Assembly: GCA_947044405.1 (NCBI GenBank)
Contig: CAMRHE010001100.1
Coordinates: forward strand, 124,001 to 188,000
Reading direction: 5' to 3'
Origin: Leptodactylus fallax
Taxonomy: Eukaryota; Chordata; Amphibia; Anura; Leptodactylidae
DNA: 64,000 nucleotides
Shown: piece by piece, positions 33,776 through 43,871 of the stretch
Layout: every line of letters begins with the position of its first letter
Position numbering within the stretch: the stretch's first letter is position 1
Notes under the pieces: generated by a model
What the model was told of the DNA's origin: nothing
What the model saw: the letters and a program-made list of their open reading frames with translations, nothing else
Databases searched by the model: none
Made by a program: the position numbers and the translations under genes

Positions 33776-34410
33776 ACCCTAACCGTCCTCTGCATTCTGC
33801 CAATGACCTTAGACTTGTATCCCCTGTTATCCAAACATTCCACTCTTGTCTCTAAGACTTTGCTCGAGCTACATCAGTGCTCTGGAAAGCTCTACCCCAG
33901 ATAATTAGATCAATACCCAGCTACCCCTGCTTGAAGCATGCCCTAAATCACATCTGTTTAGGTAGGCTTATAACGTGACCTGATTAAGTTGTTGTAGACC
34001 TCCTCATGCTAAGCTAACATTTCTTACCCTAAGTTGTCCTTTTTACTTTTTCCTCAAAAGCTGACTCCTCTATCTAGAAGTTACACTGCACTCCCTGCAC
34101 TTAGTATCTGTATAATCACTGATACTGGCTGATGACAGCTTATACTGAACAGCTTCAGTTATATGACCTTATTTATTAAGATATGGCCGGTCCATTGTAC
34201 TAAACAAGCCCTCTTACCTCTTGTGTCTCCCTATCTCCTCATAGATTGTAAGCTGTTACGAGCAAGGCCCTCACTCCTATTGTTTGATATGTTAATTATT
34301 TTGTTCCATTGTAACATCTAATATTGTCTGTTCATGTGTCCTCTGAATGCGCTACAGAATATGTTGACGATATGTAAATAAAATTATTATTATTTATTAA
34401 AATACAGAGA
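33776..34410 (+). pseudogene. L2 C-terminus and 3' tail
   Basis: Resumes at the hAT duplication with LRSANDLRL-type sequence, then DFARATSVLWKALPQII and LKHALNHICLGRL. The 3' UTR follows with agattgtaagctgttacgag and the tail cagaatatgttgacgatatg near 34352-34371, then (att)n to about 34410. Confidence 0.8.
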
Positions 34411-35519
34411 ATGGAGATCCGAATGTCCTGTCCTTAAGTATATCAGTAAGTTGTAAGGTGGGCTAATCAGCCTAGACACAATTCTCGAGGGACGCCACCC
34501 TACATAATAACAGGAACTAGCACCTTTAGGGATCTATGAAGCTGTAAATTTGGGTTTTAAATGTAGGTGGGCCTGAATTTGCGGCTACAGTCATTTATGC
34601 TCCCAAATGTTTAGTATGTATATTTAAATAAATAGGGGGGGGGGGGAAGTATATATATCCATATATCCAGTATATATATAAATAAAACTAAGTGACCTAC
34701 ATGATGGCTGTGGGGCTTACCACTCCACGCACATCGTGTGGTCTGGTTGATCACCCTATACTGTTGTGGAGGTGGTGCTGTATTCACAGTCCATCTCTCC
34801 ATCATCCTTTGCTTACACGATTGGGGAACTAGCATGTACTTTCATGGGATATACCATTATACAGATTAAAATATTATTATTAATTATCACATATACTATA
34901 GTGTATTTTGTTTACATTACACTTATTTTACCTTATGCCTTTGTTACTAATTTACTAGCGCTATATATAGCGTTTCTTTTGTCCATATACTCTAGTTGGG
35001 CACCTCCCAGTACCTCTTATGGTTGCTCTCACCTCATTATTGCTACTGTGCATGTCTGACATGTGCAGTCGGTATTTTCAGGCATCTCCAGTACTTTACA
35101 TGGAGTTTTCTTATTCAATATCACTACTGCGCATGCGCGGAAAAGCGCAGTAGGTACTAGACGTTTCTTACATATATTGATTCTATAGACATGCGCAGTA
35201 GGGCGCTTTAAACGCCAATAGCGCTGACATGAGGTCTGCATATCATTAATAGTAAGTAGGATGTTTCCATTTGTTTTTATAATGTACACCTGTGCCAATA
35301 TTATTACATTTACACTATTTTATCAGCTCCTTTGCTGTTTTCCACTTTATTGCAGGATTTATAGTAATTCTTGCATCTTATTACCTTGATTATTGTTCAC
35401 TGCTACATTCACCTTGTTTACACTTTTTTATATTTGCATTTTGTATTAATAATGTACTGATTACACTGATTGTATTGAATATTGTCCACTTTATATAATG
35501 CTTTCTAAGTCACTATGTA
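34411..35519. other. AT-rich DNA, possible PLE 5' region
   Basis: No coding motif. A run of G at 34635-34648 and several (ta)-rich tracts. From about 35100, actgcgcatgcgcgg and gacatgcgcagtagggcgct recall the start of frog PLE transcripts. It probably belongs to the PLE beginning near 35520, but the boundary is unclear. Confidence 0.35.
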
Positions 35520-36865
35520 TTTTCTTGAGAAAGGTTCCAGTTTGTGAACCGAAACATTGCAGCTTTTTTTGAATTAACTGGAGTCCTACCGGTATCTGTT
35601 TTTTGTATATGCTTTGGGAGATAGCCATATCCCCTCTGGACTTGCACCCAGCTTATGGTATTGTACTATTCTGCTTTGAAACTCTTTTTCTCTGATATTT
35701 GGCTATGTTTAAGCTTTGCATAGTTATTTTGCTTTTTTCTAAATAATTTTTTTCTATCTTTTCCATTATGGAGACTGAGTCAGTGGATTTACTCCAGATT
35801 TTTACATACACCGATCAAGATGAGGAACGGATTTTACAAGGACTGCAGGGAGATTCTGCTTTTTTGAATACGCCATCTGTGACGGATCTTAAACATAAAT
35901 TTGAAATGGAATCTAAAAGGTTAGTCACCTTTCAGCTACACCTTATTACCTTGGGTGAATATTATAAAGGTAGAAAGATTCCTAGGGGCATGCACTCAGG
36001 AATCCACCCTAACCTTTTTTCACAAGACACGAGTTTTGGTACAAAATTTACACAAATTTCCAATAAATATTCTATGGACTTATTGCTCTTAAATATTGAA
36101 TTCTTACAAAAAGAAATTTTGGTTATACAGTTACAAGTCCAGGAGATTGAGAGTAAACTAAAGAACATTCTAAATCAAGAGGAAGCTAACTCTTTTTTTT
36201 GAATTTATTTCCAGTCGGTTAAAAAACTACAGGATTGAGCTGGAAGAAATAAAAAGAGGAAAATGGAATCGGGATAATGAAGATTATCATATTGGCAGGA
36301 TATACAATTGGTAGAAATCTGCATCCATTAACCATTTTCCGTCTATACGTGAGAACACACGGAAAAGGAAACGTTCTCCCAAAAAATCCTTTTCTAGAGA
36401 GCAAAATTCTGTTTCCTCACCATCTTTTTTAGGACTTGGGTACCAACAACATAGAAGAAGAGGGGGGAGGAAACACCGGAGGTGGCTCAAAACCCAAAAA
36501 TCCCAGAAACAGAACAGTAACAACAAGTGCGATAAACAACAAGAAGGTGACCACGAACCATTAGTGGTAAATACTTCCAGCAAAGAACTTACATCTCCAC
36601 AGTTATCTATCTTATCTAAGGGACATTCATTCTGTCCTAGTGTGGATCCGAGTTGGTTTCAGTTGGATGTTTATTTAGATTTTTTCGTTCTATTAAACTT
36701 AAAAGTAATTGTAGCGAATTGTGATACTGCACCATCTGAGTCTTTACGGTTAAAGGATTATGGTTTATTTAATAAGATCTCATTTGTTCCTGTAATTAAT
36801 GATTCTGCCATTGATACATATATTGATGTGGTGAAAAGAGATATTAATCAATTAAAAACTACTGT
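35520..36865 (+). mobile_element. Penelope-like element, 5' part, cut by L1
   Basis: Starts with the PLE-typical block ttgagaaaggttccagtttg, where aggttc and gaacc form a stem followed by gaaac. ORF1 and the beginning of the RT follow. At about 36866 the L1 5' end begins, and I did not find the rest of the PLE elsewhere in the window, so the downstream part was lost or lies outside. Confidence 0.75.
35768..36865 (+). pseudogene. PLE ORF1 and start of reverse transcriptase
   Basis: The first frame (35768-36202, 144 codons) has LVTFQLHLITLGEYYKGRKI, PRGMHSGIHPN and SNKYSMDLLLLNIEFLQKEI, matching the N-terminal PLE region with the hallmark PRGLR-like motif. After a frame change near 36190, basic sequence (RKRKRSPKKS-like, about 36355) is followed by frame 36564-36899: NTSSKELTSPQLSILSKGHS and FCPSVDPSWFQLDVYLDFFV. 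This corresponds to the conserved 'L-S-x-L-S-x-G-L-x-F' block just before the RT. RT catalytic motifs are absent because of the L1 insertion. Confidence 0.78.
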
Positions 36866-38071
36866 TGAGGGGAGCGTGGCTAGCCGACACAGTGTCTAGA
36901 CATGCTTCGTAGCTGCTCTTTTGAGAGACTCACATTATCCAGCGTTTTCTCCAGCCATCTCACCCTCCCCACTCCTTCTAACGCCCGGGAGCTCTCCCCC
37001 AAGCTCTAGTATACTCGTCCGGGGTGTTGTTTGCGCATTTTGAAGCCTCTCGCCGGCTGGCCCAGCTTGAGGCCTGTATTTCTCCCAGGGGCACGCCATC
37101 TTGGACCTGGCGCTTCTCATTACGGCCTAGGCTGACGCAGTTAACATCATCAGGCCCGAAATCACTGTTGGCCACCGCATTACCTGTTCCTGCTCCAGCG
37201 GCTCCTACAACCGATCCCGTGGATAACCCAAACTGTTGCAAGCAACATAGATCACCCCCGGAGGCCTACTTGCTTCTCCACAACGCGATCCGCCATCTTG
37301 GGGCCTACTGCACCCACCGCTGGCGGTGAGAGGGAAGCCGGTTACTGCCTTACCCGCTTCCACCGCTGAGATCGATGCCGACAGCCCCAACGGAAAACTA
37401 GCTAACAGCGGTTCCTACCGGCTCCGACCAACTCAGCGCAAGGCCTGAAACCTGCGGCTTACTGGAAATGGAAACTTGCCATCTTGAGGCCTACCCCCTC
37501 CTGTAATCGCTTGGCCGATTCGTTCTGCATAGCGGCCTGCCTTCTCCTGCTGCTGGACCAGCGCTCTCAAAGACCCTCCACACTGGCGGCGCTGTCATGA
37601 GGTGGTGAGTCTTGCCCACCCCGACCTCCTTGCTCTGGGTCCTTCATAGCTCCTCAGGACTTGGCCACTAGTCTGCTGGCAGCAACGCAGCCATCTCCTG
37701 TCCTGCCATCCCACACTCCTCTGGTTTGTGCATCTCCTGGACCCTGTCTTGGGGAAGGGTGCGCTGAACCTCTATACATTCCTCAGTGGGGTTCCCCACC
37801 TTCCCATTGACTTTCTCCAAGCTACTCCTATAAGCTTGCTTCACTACACATCTACAGAACCTCCAGCCCTCCTCCTGGAAGTTATAGCTTCTGCAGTGTT
37901 AATGGTGGAGAGCGATTCCTAGATTGGCTCCCTCTGCAGTGTGTTACATAATCTCCTAAGCCAGGTGACGCCTGGTTTTGGGCCCTGATGCCCACCGTGT
38001 AATCAAGCATAAGTCCTGCTATAACCCTCAGCTTCGGATCTGCTTCCTTCTGATACTTAATTTTTGGGACT
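36866..38071 (+). promoter_or_regulatory. L1 5' UTR
   Basis: About 1.2 kb, clearly more GC-rich than the surroundings, with many CpG, as expected for an L1 internal promoter. Open frames on both strands (37024-37329, 37205-37390, 36978-37241) reflect composition and have no motif. Confidence 0.6.
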
Positions 38072-39313
38072 ATGGCCCGCAGGGGAAAGAAAGGCCCACC
38101 CAAGAAACTTATGAATTTCTTCACTACCCCACCCACCATACAAGCAGATGATGAGTCCCGTTCTTCAGTTGCAGTAACCCAAATGTCGGTTCCCTCTGGC
38201 GTTACCCCTCCTCCTATTTTGCCGGACCTTTCCATTCAACCCAGCTCGGACGACTCCTCCTCCTGTTCTACCTCTTTTCCATCACCCTCTCAATTGGAGC
38301 TGACAAATAAAAGGGGCTCTTCCTCAACAACTGCTGACAACCCTCCGCGATCACGGTCCGGAGAGGAGGGAGCACACCAAACTCCCCCTAGTTCTTCGAC
38401 TGATAGTCCAGCTAAACAGCGCATGAAATGGGACACGACATTTGATTTCTCCTCCAAATCTCATCCTCAAAACCAAGGGCTCTCTCCTGACACCCCCGAT
38501 TCTCTTAAGACCTTTCCCGCGGGCAATCAAGCAGTCTCAGAATCTTTTTTGAAGGACATTATGTTAGCCCTTCACAGCACCATTCAAAAGGATATTACAA
38601 AAGCTATTTCCAACGTTTCCTCTACAATTGATTCGCTTGGTGAAAGCATAGATCGTGTCGGATCAAAAATGGGCGAATATGCTGGAGCTCACAACTCTCT
38701 GGTCGACGCCCATAATGACCTAGAAGAGGAAATGGAAGCCCTAAAACTTAAGCTAACGGATATTGAAGACAGGAACCGGAGAAACAATGTCAAATTCCGT
38801 GGAATCCCTGAATCTGTCTACCCGTCTGACCTGCCTCAATTTCTCCAAACCTTCATTAAAGCAGTCCTGCCTCATTGTACTGATCATGATTTAATCCTAG
38901 ATCGGGCTCATAGACTTCCCAAACCGAAAAATCTTCTTGATTCTGTCCCACGAGACGCTATTGCTAGGATCCACTTCTACCATGTGAAAGATCAACTTAT
39001 GTCAGTTTCCAGAAGAATGCCTACTTTTCCTGCTCCTTTTCAGAATATCAAACTATTCACTGATCTGTCTCAGGCGACCATAGCAGCAAGGAAGAAGTTA
39101 GCTCCCATCACCCAAACACTACGTCATCATTCCATACCTTACAAGTGGGGCTTTCCGGTGAAAGTGATCATATTTCGGAATTGAGCATCTCATATTTTCT
39201 CTTCCCTAGACCAGGGGTCGAAGCTTCTTCAGCAATGGGGTTTGGACGCCCCCCCCCTCCTCAAGCTCAGTCCCACAGAATCAACTCCCCGTCTAAGCTG
39301 AAGCCTACTTGAA
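38072..39313 (+). pseudogene. L1 ORF1 RNA-binding protein, premature stop
   Basis: The frame starts MARRGKKGPPKKLMNFFTTP and runs 370 codons to TGA at 39182-39184. The same frame then stays open for 42 codons (DQGSKLLQQWGL, about 39212-39247) to a second stop at 39311-39313, which is probably the natural end. Residues about 1-120 are Ser/Pro-rich and disordered. About 165-230 look like a coiled coil (SFLKDIMLALHSTI... DLEEEMEALKLKLTDIEDRN). About 232-330 match the L1 ORF1p RRM region (RRNNVKFRGIPESV, ILDRAHRLPKP, ARIHFYHVKDQLM). The C-terminal domain follows (YKWGFPVKVIIFRN). The product would coat L1 RNA as trimers; this copy lacks its last residues. Confidence 0.85.
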
Positions 39314-40301
39314 ACCAAGTTTCCGAGATCACTTGAGGACATTGCAAAGCTAAGATATATCGGGCGTTTTCATGTTCTTCCTTTTGCAAACTGCACTCCG
39401 AGTTTGCGCGGTGTCCTTTACTGCTCAGTATGTTGTTTCTCTGTTTATCCTCTGTTGATTTGATTTTTTCGATTTCCACACCGGTTACCCAATCCAATCT
39501 CATTTGTACCAACTTCTCCTGGTATGTAATTTGTGCTGTAGTGTTGTGGGGTTCTCTTACTTCTTGTATGCCTGTCACATCTCAGAAGCATTTCTCTTGG
39601 CATTCCTATGGCCATTAACTTTTTTTCCATGAATGTTAAGGGTCTCAACAGTCCCTATAATAGATCTCTGATATGGAAAGAGGCGGCTAGGTCCAATGCC
39701 GATGTGTTATGCATACAGGAATCACATTTTAAGAAACAGTCTCCTACTAAATTTTCCCATAAAGCCTACCCCCAAATTTACTTTTCTAATGCTGACAAAA
39801 AGAAAGCAGGGGTCATCATTGCTATTAAAAACACTGTCACATTCCACCTCATGGATTCTATTATAGATCATAAAGGGAGATTTATAGCTCTAATCTGCAC
39901 TCTTAACACTATTACTTTTACCATAGTTAATGTTTATTGCCCAAATACCTCTCAGGTGGCCTTTTTGAACACTTTATGTAAAAAAAACTTAGAAACAAAA
40001 TACAAGGTAAATGTATGATATGTGCCGATTTTCAATATAATTTCTGACTCCTCTGTTGATACCAGTTACAAAGGCAACAGATTCCCCGCACAACTAGATG
40101 CCTGGCTCATCCAGGAAGACCTTCACGATGTCTGGCGATGCTTACATGCATCCGAAAAGGACTATACATTTTATTCCGCCAGCCACCAAACATACACTAG
40201 GATCGACATGTTTTTGACTACTAAATGGCTCCTCCCTGACATCTCTCAGTGTACTATAGGGAACATTACAAGGTCGCACCATGCCCCTATTACCATGACA
40301 G

Positions 40302-41120
40302 CAGTGGCGTAACTAGGAATGGCTGGGCCCCAAGGCGAACATTTGACATGGGGCCCCCCACCCCCGAACTGCTGCCCCCAATCGCCCCCCCCCCCCGGAC
40401 CACCCCCTCCAACCCCCCCCCCCCCCAAAAAAACGCATTCCTGCGCACACTATTATGTGCCATAGTGGCTCCTGCACACAGTATTATGACCCATAGTGGC
40501 CCCTGCGCACAGTATCATGCCCCATAGTGGCCCCTGCACACTGTATCATGTCCCATAGTGGCGCCTGCACACAGTATCATGCCCCATAGTGGCCCCTGCA
40601 CACAGTATCATGCCCCATAGTGGCCCCTGCACACAGTATCATGTCCCATAGTGGCCCCTGCACACAGTATCATGTCCCATAGTGGCCCCTGCACACAGTA
40701 TCATGTCCCATAGTAGCCCCTGCACACATTATCATGTCCCATAGTGGCCCCTGCACACAGTATCATGTCCTATAATGGCCCCTGCACACATTATCATGCC
40801 CCATAGTGGCCCCTGCACACAGTATTATATCCCATAGTGGCCCCTGAACACAGTATTATGCCCCATAGTGGCCCCTGCACACAGTATTATATCCCATAGT
40901 GGCCTCTGCACACAGTATTATGCCCCATAGTGGCCCCTGCACACAGTATTATATCCCATAGTGGCCCCTGCACACACTATTATTCCCCATAGTGGCCCCT
41001 GCACTGAGTATTTTGCCCCATAGTGGACCCTGCACTGAGTATTTTGCCCCATAGTGGCCTTGCACACACTATTATATGTCCCATTGTGGACCACCCATGA
41101 ACAATTATTATACTCTGGTG
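40302..41120 (+). mobile_element. hAT-like element with minisatellite, copy 1, right end lost
   Basis: The left end cagtggcgtaactaggaatg matches the inverted right end of the copy at 32463-33775. C-rich runs follow (40386-40432), then the minisatellite. The right part stops at tattatactctgg (about 41107-41119), a sequence that continues in the copy at 51283. L1 ORF2 sequence resumes at once, but about 200 codons downstream of where it left off. A deletion therefore removed the right half of the element together with adjoining L1 sequence. Confidence 0.78.
40448..41086 (+). repeat. 31-bp minisatellite, about 20 units
   Basis: Unit: ccatagtggcccctgcacac + agtatcatgcc, with position-specific variants (tattat/tatcat, gtccc/gcccc). 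It is the longest of three arrays of this unit in the window. No coding function is inferred. Confidence 0.9.
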
Positions 41121-43245
41121 TCTTTTCAGACTTTTGCCCCATCTCCCTTCTTAATTCTGATGTAAAACTTTACGCTAAAACACTGACTAATAGACTACTC
41201 TCAATTCTCCCTAGTATTATCGGCAGAGACCAGGTAGGCTTCACTAAAGGTCGCCAGGCCCTGGACGGCACAATAAGATTAATTGACTTGATTGCTTTTG
41301 CTGATTCCCAGCGGACGCCTTCTCTGCTCATATCTCTGGATGTGGAGAAGGTGTTTGACAGGGTGCATTGGGGTTATGCCTTTGAGGCCCTCCAGAGACT
41401 TGGCTTCTCTGGACCCATTTTTTCAGCAATATCTGCCCTGTACACAGTCCCCCCAGGGGTGTCCCCTTTCCCCCCTTATCTTTTCTATAGTCATGGAACC
41501 TCTGGCTGAAAGCATCAGAGCACACCAGGGGATGCATGGGCTATATGACAGACAACACTCTCACAAATTGAACCTATTTGCAGATGACGTGATTCTTACA
41601 CTAACCCGTTCCCTTGAATCCCTTCCGGCAGTGATGGATGTTCTGAATACATTTGGTCGAATTTCCTACTATAAAATAAATGAGACCAAATCCCAACTTT
41701 TAGGTATCCACATTTCTCCTCATTCCCGCCAATCTTTGAGTAGTCAAATTCCCTTTGAGTGGAGCACTATTCCCTACTTGGGCATTAACTTAACACCATC
41801 GGTTAAATCTCTGGTTGCAGCCAATTTTGCCCCTTTAATTTCTTCTATTCAAATTGAACTAAATAGGTTATCTAAATTTGAGCACTCTTGGATTGGCAGA
41901 ATAGTTCTTTATAAGATGCTCATTCTCCCACGCATTTTATATTTTTTAAGAACATTGTCGATTCCCATTCCTGCAAGCACCTTTTCAGCTCTTCACAGGC
42001 AAATGAACGTGTTCATTTGGCAGCGAATGAGACCACGTATCTCCTTTTCTACAATGACGAAGCTGTCCGGTCATGGGGGTATGGGCCTTCCCAACCTTTA
42101 TCACTATCACTTAGCTTTTCTTCTTAGCTACTTAAAATTCTATTAGAATGACTTCCACGATAAACTCTGGCCTGCACTCGGGTGGCCCATATCCCCGACT
42201 TGAGAGCACTTTTGTTGGGTCCTCCCGCATTGATTCTATCCTCAACCCCAGTCCCCCCTTCGGTTCGGGCCTCTCTTGAGGCTTGGAGGGTGGGGTTCTC
42301 TTCCGCACATCATTCCTCACTTCCCAAGATAAATATTACGATCCCCATCCAGGCTCTGATGCTCCACATACCCCATATTTCCTTATCACCATGGATCGCT
42401 TGCGGAATCAGTCATATTTCGGACCTGTTCCACAACCAATCCATCCTTTCTTTTCCACAACTTCAGGCCAAATTCTCACTGCCCCCCGGGAGTTGTTCAG
42501 ATACATTCAAATTAGGGATTTCTTATTATCTTCCTCGCCCTCTACCACTTCCTCCATACCTGCTGTCTTAGGGGACTTCTTACAAAGTCCTTTAGCCTCG
42601 AAATCTAAGGGTGTAAAACCTTTATACCTCCTAATAGCCAATGATCTTCACTTGGTTAAATCCCTTCCATTTTTGAAGTGGGAGTCTGATTTCGGTAGCA
42701 GTTTTGGTGTGGCAGAGTGGAACAGTGCCTTGACCTGGGCACATAAGTCGACTGCTTGTGCCTCTCATTGGGAACAATATTACAAACTTCTTTTACGATG
42801 GTATTATACCCCATTGAAACTCTCAAAAATTTACCCAACGTCTTCACCCTTGTGTTGGAGAAGTTGTGGACAAATTGGCTCACTTTTTCATGTTTTTTGG
42901 AGCTGCCCACACATTGTTTCATTCTGGCATGCCACTCTCAATGTCCTCAGCGATTACACTCACTACAAGATTACACTGTCTGCTCCCTTAGCTCTTCTCT
43001 TACTTGGGATTCACAGTATTGCTCACCCTTTTCGGTCTTTGGTTTGTCACTTTTTCCATGCAGCCCGGTTATTAATTGCCCGTCATTGGAAATCATCTTG
43101 CATCCCGTCCCTTGCTGAACTTCTATCTATTATCTCTACTAATTGTATGCAGGAACATATGCTTGCTTGTCAGAAGGGTAAGCTTAGAGACTTCTACGCT
43201 CGGTGGTCTAAATGGCTGCCTCATCATCTGCTCCCTTACTCCTAA

Positions 43246-43567
43246 CTGGCTGGCTTGGTCCCTCTAATCTTCAACCATGCAGCTACTATTTTTTCAAATG
43301 TTGTCATACACAGTGTGCCTGTCAATAATAATTTCACTGGCTCCAGTAGGTTGGTCGCCCCCTTCCTCCCCTCCCCTTTATTCCCCTTTTCCCCTTTTCC
43401 GGTGTTGTTATTTTGCTACTATGTTACTTTATCGTGTCAATGCGGCGTTCTGCGTAACGCCTTAGCCTATACCTAATATACTTCATGTCACATCACACGA
43501 TTTACTGTTTTCTAGTACATATTGTGTGTTGCATCACACTCTCATGTATGTTTTTTACATACATGTA
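43246..43567 (+). other. L1 3' UTR
   Basis: Follows the ORF2 stop. Pyrimidine-rich (ccccttcctcccctcccc) then AT-rich; no poly-A tail is seen before the Tc1 fragment begins at about 43568. The frames at 43255-43476 and 43277-43465 are chance. Confidence 0.5.
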
Positions 43568-43836
43568 AAACCATTTCAGGTGACTACCTCTTGAAGCTCA
43601 TCAAGAGAATGACAAAAGTGTGCAAAGCAGTAATCAAAGCAAAAGGTGGCTACTTTGAAGAACCTAGAATATAAGACATATTTTCAGTTGTTTCACACTT
43701 TTTTGTTAAGTATATAATTCCACATGTGTTAATTCATAGTTTTGATACCTTCATTGTGAAGCTACAATTTTTATAGTCATGAAAATACAGAAAACTCTTG
43801 GAATGAGAAGGTGTGTCCAAACTTTTGGTCTGTACT

Positions 43837-43838
<2 letters not shown>
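43568..43838 (-). mobile_element. Tc1 family A right-end fragment
   Basis: Matches 18067-18338 of the family A element almost base for base, from aaaaccatttcaggtgac through the full inverted repeat to ttttggtctgtact. It lacks the transposase gene and the other end. It is followed directly by (TA)n. Confidence 0.88.

Positions 43839-43868
<30 letters not shown>
43839..43868. repeat. (TA)n microsatellite, about 15 units
   Basis: Uninterrupted TA dinucleotides between the Tc1 family A fragment and the Tc1 family B element; it supplied the TA target. Confidence 0.9.

Positions 43869-43871
<3 letters not shown>

Larger units (their letters stand above)
29565..34410 (+). mobile_element. L2-type LINE opened by three later insertions
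   Basis: L2 pieces in correct order and orientation: 29565-30075 (upstream region and RT start), 31074-31250, 32090-32462 and 33776-34410 (C-terminus, 3' UTR and tail gaatatgttgacgatatg plus (att)n). The gaps hold an unidentified block (30076-31073), a solo LTR (31251-32089) and a hAT element (32463-33775). Joining is shown by target duplications and by continuous homology to the L2 at 27394-28467. Confidence 0.8.
39608..43245 (+). pseudogene. L1 ORF2 endonuclease / reverse transcriptase, broken
   Basis: Endonuclease (39608-40300): FFSMNVKGLNSPYNR, VLCIQESHF, VNVYCPNTS, then a TGA at 40016-40018 in the same frame, then TFYSASHQTYTRIDMF and RSHHAPI. The usual SDHAP motif reads SHHAP here, so a catalytic aspartate is lost. 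After the hAT insertion: CPISLLNSDVKLYAKTL (about 41133), SLDVEKVFDRVHW, a frameshift near 41450, GCPLSPLIFSIVMEPLA, NLFADDVILTLT (FADD active site), YLGINL and WIGRIVLYKMLILPRILYF. A stop at 42144-42146 follows. The last frame (42283-43245) has LLRWYYTPLKLSKIYP and the knuckle CWRSCGQIGSLFHVFWSCP, ending at 43245. Confidence 0.85.
36866..43560 (+). mobile_element. L1/Tx1-type LINE, near full length, with a hAT insertion
   Basis: Begins ggggagcgtggctagccgac, the typical start of frog L1 5' UTRs, so this copy is not 5'-truncated. Layout: GC-rich 5' UTR (36866-38071), ORF1 (38072-39313), spacer, ORF2 (39608-43245) and 3' UTR to about 43560, where a Tc1 fragment begins. ORF2 is interrupted by a hAT element and about 200 codons are missing there. 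The target duplication could not be defined because the 3' end is disturbed. Confidence 0.8.

Noticed and set aside
37024..37390. Overlapping frames on both strands in GC-rich DNA
   Set aside because: Located in the L1 5' UTR, where low stop-codon density follows from GC content.
38072..39184. Long intact frame taken as a possible host gene
   Set aside because: Coiled coil plus RRM-type region and its position between an L1 5' UTR and ORF2 show it is L1 ORF1.
40448..41086. Regular array considered as CRISPR
   Set aside because: Units are contiguous with no unique spacers, the context is a eukaryotic transposon, and related arrays lie inside homologous elements.
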